Below are positions 1-6,415 of a stretch of 8,302 bases of DNA, piece after piece. The notes under the pieces were generated by a model, which ran no database searches, was not told the DNA's origin, and saw only the letters and a program-made list of their open reading frames with translations. Numbering within the stretch: the first letter of the stretch is position 1; each line of letters starts with the position of its first letter. The stretch is from the NCBI GenBank assembly GCA_005793285.1, contig SXPO01000053.1:1-8302 (forward strand), written 5' to 3'. Both the position numbers and the translations under genes were made by a program. Source of the DNA: Nitrospiraceae bacterium. GTDB lineage: Bacteria; Nitrospirota; Nitrospiria; Nitrospirales; Nitrospiraceae.

Positions 1-2300
1 ACGCTCCGGCCGGCTTGCTTGCTGACCTTTTCAATCAGAAACGGCGCCTGGCAGGTGGGACAGGTTTTCGGCACAGGACGGTCCCAGAGCGAGAATTCGC
101 ATTTCGGGTAGTTACTGCATGCAAAGAAAGAGCGGCCCTTGCGCGTCCGCTTCTGAACCAAGTCACCGCCGCAGTCCGGCTGTGGACACTTGACGCCCAG
201 TGCCAGCGGTTTGGTGGTCTTGCATTGCGGGTACGCTGAACAGGCGATGAACTTGCCGAATCGCCCGGTCTTTACCACCATCGGGCTCGCACACTTGTCA
301 CACTTCTGATCCGTCGTGATCTCCAGCTTCGGCACGATCTTGATGGTGCCGTCCGGCAGCTTCTCGAAGTTCTGGGTGTTCTTGCAAGGCGGATCGTCTT
401 TGTATCCGGGGCAAGCCAGGAACTTGCCGTTCCGGCCCCATTTGATCTCCATCATCTTCCCGCACTTCTCACAAGAGATGTCGGTGGGCGGCTCCACGGT
501 ATCTTTCGGCCCTGGAATAGTCTTGGCTCGATCCAACTCCTTCGTGAACGGTGTATAGAAATCGCGCACCGCCGTCACCCAGGGCTTGTTCCCTTCTTCC
601 ACTTCATCGAGCTGCTCTTCGAGATGGGAGGTGAAATCGACATTGATGAGCTCGGGAAATCCCTTCATCAAATAGTCATGAACGGTTTTCCCCGTCTCGG
701 TCGGAACCAATCGCCCTTCGGTTTTCTCCACATACTTGCGATCCTGGATAGTAGAGATGATCGCGGCATACGTAGACGGGCGTCCGATCCCCTTTTCTTC
801 CAACTCCTTGATCAACAGCGCTTCGTTGTACCGGGGCGGCGGCTGCGTGAAATGCTGCTTCGAGGTCAGGCCCATCACCGCTTGCCCCTCTTGCTCAACC
901 AACCGCAGAGGTTCCCCTTCGGACAACGGCGGCAGCAGGCGCTCATTGTCGTCCTCCGCTTCCTGATCGGCTTTCGGTTTCTGAGAAGGCAGCTCCTTGT
1001 CGACGCCCTCCAGATAGACGATGGTATGGCCTGGGAATTTGACGATCGTGCCGGTGGAGCGGAAGACATACCGATCCTTTGTGCCAACCGGCGTCGAATC
1101 GATCCTCGTCACATCCAATATCGCCGGCACCATCTGTGAGGCGATGAACCGGTTCCAGATCAACTTATACAAATTGTACTGATCATGGTCCAAATACTGG
1201 CGGATCGATTCGGGATCGCGCGCAGCTGCTGTCGGCCTCACAGCCTCGTGCGCCTCTTGCGCCGCCTTCTGGGTCTTGTACAAGTTCGGGGTCGCCGGGA
1301 GATACTCCACGCCGAACCGCGACTGGATCAGCTCCCGCGCTTCGGTCATGGCCTCGTTCGAGATACGGGGCGAGTCGGTTCTCATATAGGTGATGAGGCC
1401 GGTCGCGCCCTCGGCGCCGATTTCGATGCCCTCGTAAAGCTGCTGCGCGAGCGTCATGGTTTTCTTCGGCGAGAAGTGCAGCTTGCGCGAAGCTTCCTGC
1501 TGCAGACGGCTGGTGATGAACGGCGCGACAGGGTTTCGTTTCTTTTCCCGTCGCTCGACCGACTGCACGACGAACGCGTTCCCTTGAATCGCATCGACCA
1601 CATGGCGGGCCTGTTCGCCGTTCTCGATCGACGCCTCTTCCCCGTTGATACTATGGAGCTTGGCTTCGAACGACGGCGGATTGGCGCCGACCAGCAACGC
1701 AGTCAGCGACCAATACTCTTCCGTTCTGAACGCGTCCCGCTCCGCCTCACGTTCGCAAATCAGCCGCATCGCGACCGATTGCACCCGCCCCATGCTGAGC
1801 CCGCGCCGGACTTTGTTCCACAACAGCTGGCTGCCCTGATAGCCGACGATACGATCCAGCACGCGGCGCGCCTGCTGCGCGTTGACCAGCTTCATATCGA
1901 TCTCGGTGGGCGACTGCAGCGCGCGTTTGATCGCCGATTCGGTGATCTCGTTGAACCGCACTCGAAAAATCTTGCCGTCTTTCTTTTTCTTCTTCGACTT
2001 TCCCAGCAACTCCTGCTCGATATGCCAGGCGATGGCCTCGCCTTCACGATCAGGGTCCGGCGCCAGAAACACCTGGTCGGCTTCATCGGCCTTCTTCTTG
2101 ATATCGGCCAGCACCTTCGACTTGCCTTTGATAGTGACGTACTGGGGCTCAAAATCATGTTCGAGATCAACGCCCAGTTTGCTGGTCGGCAGATCCTTGA
2201 CGTGTCCGACCGACGCCATGACCGTATAGCCGCGCCCTAGATATTTGGTGATCGTTTTCGCCTTGGTCGGCGACTCTACAATAATCAACGACTTCGCCAT
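1..2300 (-). CDS. topA: DNA topoisomerase I (type IA), 3' end cut by window edge
   Basis: Type IA topoisomerase, which relaxes negatively supercoiled DNA by cutting one strand through a 5'-phosphotyrosine link. I read this frame triplet by triplet: it has no stop from the ATG at 2300 to the left edge (766 codons). The start MAKSLIIVESPTKAK is typical of the family and GGAG lies 5 bases upstream. Visible parts: a Toprim domain with Glu9 and the metal-binding DPDREGEA (Asp82, Asp84, Glu86); a lysine run at 103-107; the SxGRVQS motif as SMGRVQS near 169-175; the active site TYMRTDS with Tyr305; then four Cys4 zinc ribbons beginning at Cys610, Cys667, Cys705 and Cys747. The first three ribbons are complete; the fourth shows CPTC and then leaves the window. 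Family members with several ribbons are often about 800-900 residues, so perhaps 50-100 are missing (inference). It follows dprA by 104 bp, a common pairing. The long open frames on the opposite strand here lie in the same triplet register and are shadows. Confidence 0.98.
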   Translation of the reverse strand, partial: MAKSLIIVESPTKAKTITKYLGRGYTVMASVGHVKDLPTSKLGVDLEHDFEPQYVTIKGKSKVLADIKKKADEADQVFLAPDPDREGEAIAWHIEQELLGKSKKKKKDGKIFRVRFNEITESAIKRALQSPTEIDMKLVNAQQARRVLDRIVGYQGSQLLWNKVRRGLSMGRVQSVAMRLICEREAERDAFRTEEYWSLTALLVGANPPSFEAKLHSINGEEASIENGEQARHVVDAIQGNAFVVQSVERREKKRNPVAPFITSRLQQEASRKLHFSPKKTMTLAQQLYEGIEIGAEGATGLITYMRTDSPRISNEAMTEARELIQSRFGVEYLPATPNLYKTQKAAQEAHEAVRPTAAARDPESIRQYLDHDQYNLYKLIWNRFIASQMVPAILDVTRIDSTPVGTKDRYVFRSTGTIVKFPGHTIVYLEGVDKELPSQKPKADQEAEDDNERLLPPLSEGEPLRLVEQEGQAVMGLTSKQHFTQPPPRYNEALLIKELEEKGIGRPSTYAAIISTIQDRKYVEKTEGRLVPTETGKTVHDYLMKGFPELINVDFTSHLEEQLDEVEEGNKPWVTAVRDFYTPFTKELDRAKTIPGPKDTVEPPTDISCEKCGKMMEIKWGRNGKFLACPGYKDDPPCKNTQNFEKLPDGTIKIVPKLEITTDQKCDKCASPMVVKTGRFGKFIACSAYPQCKTTKPLALGVKCPQPDCGGDLVQKRTRKGRSFFACSNYPKCEFSLWDRPVPKTCPTCQAPFLIEKVSKQAGRS

Positions 2301-2404
2301 GACAACTCCATTTCCCAATGCACAACTGTCACATCCGTATCAAATATCCGAGATTCATGCAACTAGATCGACGGAAGCCGGCGGCCGGCAGGGCACAGGC
2401 ACGG
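2301..2404 (-). other. dprA-topA intergenic region with topA ribosome binding site
   Basis: This 104-bp spacer lies between the dprA stop and the topA start. A GGAG at 2306-2309 sits 5 bases before the topA ATG and is a convincing ribosome binding site. An in-frame TGA at 2340-2342 limits how far upstream the gene could begin. The dprA-proximal part carries GCCGGCCGCCGGC (about 2376-2388), which can form only a short four-pair stem with no T-tract, so it is not a convincing terminator. Candidate -35-like hexamers are TTGCAT (2357-2362) and TTGATA (2338-2343), but neither has a good -10 partner at 16-18 bases. The local A+T rise at 2335-2365 fits a topA promoter, but I cannot assign one. Confidence 0.4.
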
Positions 2405-3532
2405 CTACAGCCGCATGTATTGCTGGCCCGGTAACTGACGCACATGGCCCGACAATTCGAGCGACAGCAGACTCGCCGATACTTGCGCGGGGCTCAATCC
2501 CGTTGCTTCGATGATCGCATCGATCGCTCTCGCCTCGTACGACAGCGTCTCGTACACGACCGCGTCTTCTTTCCTCAACGCCTCGCGCGGCGCGGACGGC
2601 CCCTCGCCGGACGGCAACGCAGCCCGTAGACGCGCATCGAGTTGCGGCAGAATTTCGTCAAGAATATCCTGCGCCCGCTCGATGAGCTTCGCGCCCTCCT
2701 TGATCAAGCCGTTCGAACCACGGCAGGCTTCTTCTTTCACCGGACCTGGCACGGCAAACACGTCGCGGCCCTGCTCCAATGCGAGTTTCGCCGTAATCAG
2801 CGATCCGCTGTCTTTCGCGGCTTCGCTCACGAGCACGCCGATCGACAGCCCGCTGATGATCCGGTTTCTTCGTGGAAAGTGGTGGCCCAGCGGAGATGCG
2901 CCGATCGGCAACTCTGAAATGACGGCTCCACGTTCTTCAATCGTGCGCCTCAACTGCTGATGTTCCGGCGGATAGGTCCGATCAATGCCGCAGCCTAATA
3001 CCGCGATCGTACGCCCTTTGCCGGCCAACGCGCCCCGGTGCGCCGCCGCATCGATCCCGCGTGCGAGACCGCTCACGATCGTCACACCGCCGCCAGCCAG
3101 CTCCTTGGCGATCTCTTCTGTCACAGCACGGCCTGACGGCGTGGCGCGCCGCCCGCCCACGATCGCCACCGCGACATCGTCCTGCGCCGCCAAGACTCCG
3201 CTCACATACAGCACCGGAGGAGGATCGGGAATGGTTCTGAGCCTTGTTGGATAGGACAGATCGAAGAAGGTGAGGACCTGGATCTTAAGACGCTCGGCGG
3301 CCTTGATTTGCCGATCGATCTCCCGGCCTATGCTGGGCTCCGGGGCGCGCCGCACAGAGGCAGCCAGCTCGGCGCTGCACCCGGCTTGGACTAACTCGTC
3401 CACACCGGCCGCCAACACCGCCTTGGGCGAGCCGAAGATTTGGACCAGCTTGAGCAGCGTGCGATCGCCCACCCCAGCGACCGCTTGCAGTGTCAGCCAA
3501 GAGGTCAGCGCCGCCGCATCCATACCATGCAC
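2405..3532 (-). CDS. dprA: DNA-processing protein DprA/Smf
   Basis: DprA family protein, 375 residues, near the usual length. In naturally competent bacteria DprA binds incoming single-stranded DNA and loads RecA; many non-competent bacteria also keep the gene. Residues about 5-60 form a helix-hairpin-helix/SAM-like start (LQAVAGVGDRTLLKL). Residues about 80-290 are the Rossmann-like core, with AIVGGRRATPSGR (123-135), SGLARGIDAAAHRGAL (154-169), AVLGCGIDRTYPPEH (177-191), the HHFPRRNRIISGLS stretch (217-230), DSGSLITAKLALEQGRDVFAVPG (241-263) and GSNGLIKEGAKL (272-283). Residues about 320-375 resemble the C-terminal winged-helix domain. The usual GSR of the first loop reads GGR here. The start is GTG at 3532: an in-frame TGA lies at 3536-3538, so the only other early start is the ATG at 3523. 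GAGGGG is 13 bases before the GTG, a long spacing, so initiation may be weak. It lies 90 bp after rng and 104 bp before topA. Confidence 0.97.
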   Translation of the reverse strand: MHGMDAAALTSWLTLQAVAGVGDRTLLKLVQIFGSPKAVLAAGVDELVQAGCSAELAASVRRAPEPSIGREIDRQIKAAERLKIQVLTFFDLSYPTRLRTIPDPPPVLYVSGVLAAQDDVAVAIVGGRRATPSGRAVTEEIAKELAGGGVTIVSGLARGIDAAAHRGALAGKGRTIAVLGCGIDRTYPPEHQQLRRTIEERGAVISELPIGASPLGHHFPRRNRIISGLSIGVLVSEAAKDSGSLITAKLALEQGRDVFAVPGPVKEEACRGSNGLIKEGAKLIERAQDILDEILPQLDARLRAALPSGEGPSAPREALRKEDAVVYETLSYEARAIDAIIEATGLSPAQVSASLLSLELSGHVRQLPGQQYMRL

Positions 3533-3560
3533 CGGTCACAAGAGGCCCCCTCAACCCCAA

Positions 3561-3582
3561 GGCCGGCATGACTTGCCGAGCC
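3561..3582 (-). other. Bulged hairpin in rng-dprA spacer
   Basis: In the transcript sense this reads GGC, a bulged T, CGGCA, loop AGTCA, TGCCG, GCC, giving an eight-pair GC-rich stem with one bulged base. It lies between the rng stop and the dprA start. It is followed by TTGGGGTTGAGG rather than a T-tract, so it is not a standard intrinsic terminator. It might slow readthrough or protect the rng 3' end. The structure was found by eye. Confidence 0.3.
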
Positions 3583-3597
3583 GAGCGCGACCTCACT

Positions 3598-3615
3598 CGG
3601 CGTCTGCTGACGCCG
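3598..3615 (-). other. Perfect 7-bp hairpin just after the rng stop
   Basis: CGGCGTC, loop AGCA, GACGCCG (transcript sense) is a perfect seven-pair stem beginning 7 bases after the rng TAA. No T-run follows (AGTGAGGTCG comes next), so it is at best a Rho-dependent, attenuating or RNA-stabilising element rather than an intrinsic terminator. Transcription could therefore continue into dprA. Confidence 0.35.
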
Positions 3616-3622
3616 GGCAGCA

Positions 3623-5131
3623 TTACATGACGACAAGGTCGTATTGCTCAAGATGCAGCTGGCTGTCCGACATCACGACGATTTTCGCCGAACAATCCCG
3701 CTCCAAGGTTTCCACTCCATGCCGTTCTTCATCTTGCAGCAGCTCGGCCACCGTAGGATGAGTCCCGACCACGATCCGTTGATGCTCCCCGGACGGTTCG
3801 ATCCGCCGGATCTCGCGAAAGATCTCATACGCCACCGTCGTCGGAGATTTCGTATACCCACGACCTTCACAGTAGCGGCAGGGCTCCGACAACGAGCGCA
3901 GCAGGTCCTCGCGGACGCGCTCGCGTGAAATTTCGATCAAGCCGAGATCGGAGATCCTGGAAATCCTCGTCCGCGCCTTGTCGGATGCCATGGCGTCCAC
4001 AAGCGCATGGTAAACTTTGTCGCGATTCTTTTCGCGTTCCATGTCGATGAAGTCCACAATGATGATGCCGCCAATCCCGCGCAGCTTCAGCTGATACGCG
4101 ACTTCCTTGGCCGCCTCCAGGTTATTCCTGAGGATGGTTTCCTCCTGGTCCCGTTTCCCGACGAAACGCCCGGTGTTGACATCGATCACCGTCATCGCTT
4201 CCGTGTGGTCGATCACCAGATAACCGCCCGACTTCAGCCATACCTTCCGGCTCATCGCCCGTGCAATTTCCTGCTCCACGCCCAGATGATCGAACAGCGT
4301 CTCTTCCTTGTCATAAAAATGAATCCGCGAAGTCTGCTCGGGAGAGAACCGCTGCACGAAGTTGCGGATGGCTTCGTACTCCTCCCGCGAATCGATCCAG
4401 AGCCGATCCACTTTCTTCCCGAACAGATCCCGCACGACGCGGAAGCTGAGGCTCAAGTCGGTATGCAGCAAGGCCGGAGCGCCCCGCTGCTCCCGATTCG
4501 TCAGAATGTCCTGCCAGAGCACATGTAAAAAATCGACGTCGGATTTCAGCTCGTCTTCCTTGACACCTTCGCTCACCGTCCGGACGATGTAGCCGCAACC
4601 AGGCCGGCGGACGCGGCGCATGATGTCCTTCAGCCTGGACCGTTCCTCATCGCGCGGAATCCGCCGCGAGACGCCGATATGCTCGACGTTCGGCATGAAG
4701 ACCAGATAGCGTCCCGGCAAGGACACGTAAGTCGTCACCCGCGACCCCTTGGTGCCGATCGGCCCCTTTGAGATCTGTACCATCAGCTCCTGCCCCTCGC
4801 TCAGAAGCTGTTCGATCGGCTTCGCGCTTTGCCGCTTCGGCCGGAGCATGTCCGAATCTTTCTCGTCCTCCTCCGACTCGACCAACATGTCGCCCGGCTC
4901 CGCGTCCTCTGAAAGGTCAGACACGTGCATAAAGGCGGCCTTCTCTAGGCCGATATCCACGAATGCCGCCTGCATGCCAGGTAGAACCTTGGCGACTCTG
5001 CCTTTATAAATATTGCCGACAAAGTCTTTGTGCTTGGCGCGGTCTCCGAACAAATCGGTCACCACCCCGCCGTCAAGAACCGCCACTCGGGTTTCCTCCC
5101 GCGCGACGGTGATCGCAATCTCAATTCCCAT
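3623..5131 (-). CDS. rng: Ribonuclease G (RNase E/G family endoribonuclease)
   Basis: Single-strand-specific endoribonuclease of the RNase E/G family, involved in rRNA maturation and mRNA turnover in the cytoplasm. Its 502 residues compare with about 489 for E. coli RNase G, and it lacks the long C-terminal degradosome scaffold of RNase E. An S1 domain spans about 36-135 (FVGNIYKGRVAKVLPGMQAAFVDIG), interrupted by an acidic linker at 74-95. The catalytic DNase I-like part carries AMTVIDVNTGRFVG with Asp317 and Asn319, and GGIIIVDFIDME with Asp360; these match the Asp303/Asp346 pair of E. coli RNase E. CRYCEGRG (Cys418, Cys421) is the zinc-link motif, CPxC in E. coli. The start is firm: the ATG has AAGGAG 6 bases before it and an in-frame TGA at 5135-5137. 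It follows rodA by 162 bp, so it may have its own promoter. A G-rich structured leader precedes it; E. coli RNase E controls its own mRNA through its leader, and whether this gene does the same is unknown. Confidence 0.96.
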   Translation of the reverse strand: MGIEIAITVAREETRVAVLDGGVVTDLFGDRAKHKDFVGNIYKGRVAKVLPGMQAAFVDIGLEKAAFMHVSDLSEDAEPGDMLVESEEDEKDSDMLRPKRQSAKPIEQLLSEGQELMVQISKGPIGTKGSRVTTYVSLPGRYLVFMPNVEHIGVSRRIPRDEERSRLKDIMRRVRRPGCGYIVRTVSEGVKEDELKSDVDFLHVLWQDILTNREQRGAPALLHTDLSLSFRVVRDLFGKKVDRLWIDSREEYEAIRNFVQRFSPEQTSRIHFYDKEETLFDHLGVEQEIARAMSRKVWLKSGGYLVIDHTEAMTVIDVNTGRFVGKRDQEETILRNNLEAAKEVAYQLKLRGIGGIIIVDFIDMEREKNRDKVYHALVDAMASDKARTRISRISDLGLIEISRERVREDLLRSLSEPCRYCEGRGYTKSPTTVAYEIFREIRRIEPSGEHQRIVVGTHPTVAELLQDEERHGVETLERDCSAKIVVMSDSQLHLEQYDLVVM

Positions 5132-5199
5132 ACATCACTCCTTCTGCCTGAGAGCCTCGGTGCGCGGAACGCGCCGGACGCAGGCCTCTACCCAGGTCC
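5132..5199 (-). promoter_or_regulatory. Structured rng leader with strong ribosome binding site
   Basis: AAGGAG at 5138-5143 (CTCCTT on the plus strand) sits 6 bases before the rng ATG and is the best ribosome binding site in the window. Just upstream, in transcript sense, GCCTG (5185-5181) can pair with CAGGC (5150-5146), enclosing a small GCGCG-TTC-CGCGC hairpin (5174-5162). The stem ends two bases before the ribosome binding site and leaves it exposed. The string CTCTCAGGCAGAAGGA resembles the conserved 3' side of glycine riboswitch aptamers, but the rest of that aptamer is not visible. The pairings were found by eye. Confidence 0.35.
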
Positions 5200-5283
5200 C
5201 TAGCGCGCAATCACCGCTACCCCGTACAGCTCCCGATAAAATCCCCGCTCAGGGTCCCGCCGCAGAATAGCGCCGAGCCCCAT
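5200..5283 (-). CDS. Possible 27-residue small ORF between rodA and rng
   Basis: An ATG 10 bp after the rodA stop opens a frame of 27 codons ending in TAG at 5200-5202. The peptide begins MGLGAILRRDPERG and ends ELYGVAVIAR. It is basic, with no signal peptide or obvious membrane segment. About 70% of its codons end in G or C, like the neighbouring genes, but so short a frame in GC-rich DNA may arise by chance. I see no clear Shine-Dalgarno sequence (TTGATGTTCTGACC precedes the ATG), so translation would probably rely on ribosomes finishing rodA. I do not recognise the peptide. It could be a leader peptide for rng, the remnant of a decayed gene, or nothing. Confidence 0.2.
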   Translation of the reverse strand: MGLGAILRRDPERGFYRELYGVAVIAR

Positions 5284-5293
5284 GGTCAGAACA

Positions 5294-6415
5294 TCAATAG
5301 AACAAACTCAACCGTCTTCGTTTCACGTTCAACAACAATCCAAGCGACGCCATCATCATGATCGTCGCGCTCCCGCCGTAGCTCACCAACGGCAGGGGAA
5401 TCCCCACGATCGGAAACATCCCCGCCGTCATGCCGATATTGATGACGACGCAGAAACACAGCATCGCCACAATCCCGACAGCCAGCAGCGCTCCCAGCTG
5501 ATCCTTGGCCTTGGCGGCAATATCGAGCGCCAACCAGATGAGCGCGACGAAAAGCCCCAGTAACAGAAGCACGCCGAGAAACCCCCATTCTTCCGAGTAC
5601 ACCGCAAAGACGAAATCGGTATGCCCTTCAGGCAAAAACTTCAGTTGACTTTGTGTGCCGCCGAAAAGTCCCTTGCCTGTCAGTTCCCCTGATCCGATCG
5701 CAATTTTCGATTGTAACGCATGATAACCCTTCCCGCCCGGATCATAGCCCGGATCGACAAACGCCATAATGCGCTGTCGCTGGTAATCATGCAAGGACCC
5801 CCACACCCCTTCCCAGACAAAGGGAAAGAGCATGATCGAGAACAATAAGATGACACCCAGCGCTTGGGACCGGACTCCGACCATCAGCAGCATCGCCGCA
5901 TAGACCGCAACAAAGCTCAACCCGCTTCCCAAATCCGGCTGTTTCAGAATCAGCACGAGTCCCGGCAGCATCAACAGTCCCGGTATGATCACACGCTGCA
6001 GCCACCCTGCACGGGGCGCCTTGGAATAGTACTGCGCCAACACCAGGATGAGCACCAGCTTGGCGAACTCCGACGGCTGGAGGCTGAACGGTCCCAGCGC
6101 AATCCATCGCTGCGCTCCCTTGCTCGCCCGTCCCTCGAACAACACGAACAGCAGCAGCAGCAGCACCAGCCCGTAGGCCGGATAGGCCAGGCGCGCAATA
6201 CTATGATAGTCCCAGGCCCACATCACAATGAAGGCCACCGCGCCCAGGCCAATCCATACCAACTGCTTGACATAATAGGGCGCAATGCCGCCCTGTTGAT
6301 CATGGGTGACACTATGAATGGAGAGCACCCCGATCCCGAGAATGACGAGGATCAGGCCCATGTAGCGGAGATCGAAGCTGTCGAAACCGCGTGAGTCCGT
6401 CAATCGATCGATCAT
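5294..6415 (-). CDS. rodA: Rod shape-determining protein RodA (SEDS peptidoglycan polymerase)
   Basis: SEDS-family glycosyltransferase of the inner membrane that polymerises lipid II into glycan strands during side-wall growth, working with PBP2 in the elongasome. Its 373 residues match the family (E. coli RodA about 370). About ten membrane helices can be seen, for example at 19-36, 51-68, 76-93, 141-158, 162-180, 184-203, 277-298, 306-330 and 335-362. The large extracytoplasmic loop carries GKGLFGGTQSQLKFLPEGHTDFVFAV; Asp267 in HTDF corresponds to the essential Asp262 of E. coli RodA. Other signature stretches are GPFSLQPSEFAKL (108-120), KQPDLGSG (158-165) and the C-terminal GIPLPLVSYGGSA (338-350). 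HTDFVFAV and PLPLVSYGGSA are shared with FtsW, but pairing with PBP2 rather than PBP3 makes RodA the better call. The ATG overlaps the mrdA TGA (ATGA), implying translational coupling. It ends in a basic tail (KRRRLSLFY). Confidence 0.97.
   Translation of the reverse strand: MIDRLTDSRGFDSFDLRYMGLILVILGIGVLSIHSVTHDQQGGIAPYYVKQLVWIGLGAVAFIVMWAWDYHSIARLAYPAYGLVLLLLLFVLFEGRASKGAQRWIALGPFSLQPSEFAKLVLILVLAQYYSKAPRAGWLQRVIIPGLLMLPGLVLILKQPDLGSGLSFVAVYAAMLLMVGVRSQALGVILLFSIMLFPFVWEGVWGSLHDYQRQRIMAFVDPGYDPGGKGYHALQSKIAIGSGELTGKGLFGGTQSQLKFLPEGHTDFVFAVYSEEWGFLGVLLLLGLFVALIWLALDIAAKAKDQLGALLAVGIVAMLCFCVVINIGMTAGMFPIVGIPLPLVSYGGSATIMMMASLGLLLNVKRRRLSLFY
6149..6163. repeat. Five-unit CAG/CTG triplet run inside rodA
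   Basis: CAG is repeated five times on the plus strand, followed by CAC CAG. On the coding strand this gives five CTG leucine codons (RodA residues about 85-89) inside a membrane helix. Gain or loss of units would keep the reading frame. It most likely reflects strong use of CTG for leucine rather than a functional repeat. Confidence 0.5.

Noticed and set aside
1185..2240. A 351-codon open frame on the plus strand across topA, and another at 624-1139.
   Set aside because: They lie in the same triplet register as topA on the other strand, where codon bias leaves few antisense stops. The Leu/Arg/His-rich translation has no recognisable domain.
2376..2388. GCCGGCCGCCGGC as an intrinsic terminator of dprA.
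   Set aside because: Only about four pairs can form with a workable loop, and no T-tract follows.
4007..4528. A 173-codon plus-strand open frame opposite rng.
   Set aside because: It is fully covered by the clearly conserved rng coding sequence, and its translation matches no family I recognise.
6149..6163. CAG triplet run as a phase-variation tract in rodA.
   Set aside because: There are only five units, the unit length keeps the frame, and it codes for leucines in a membrane helix where CTG runs are expected.
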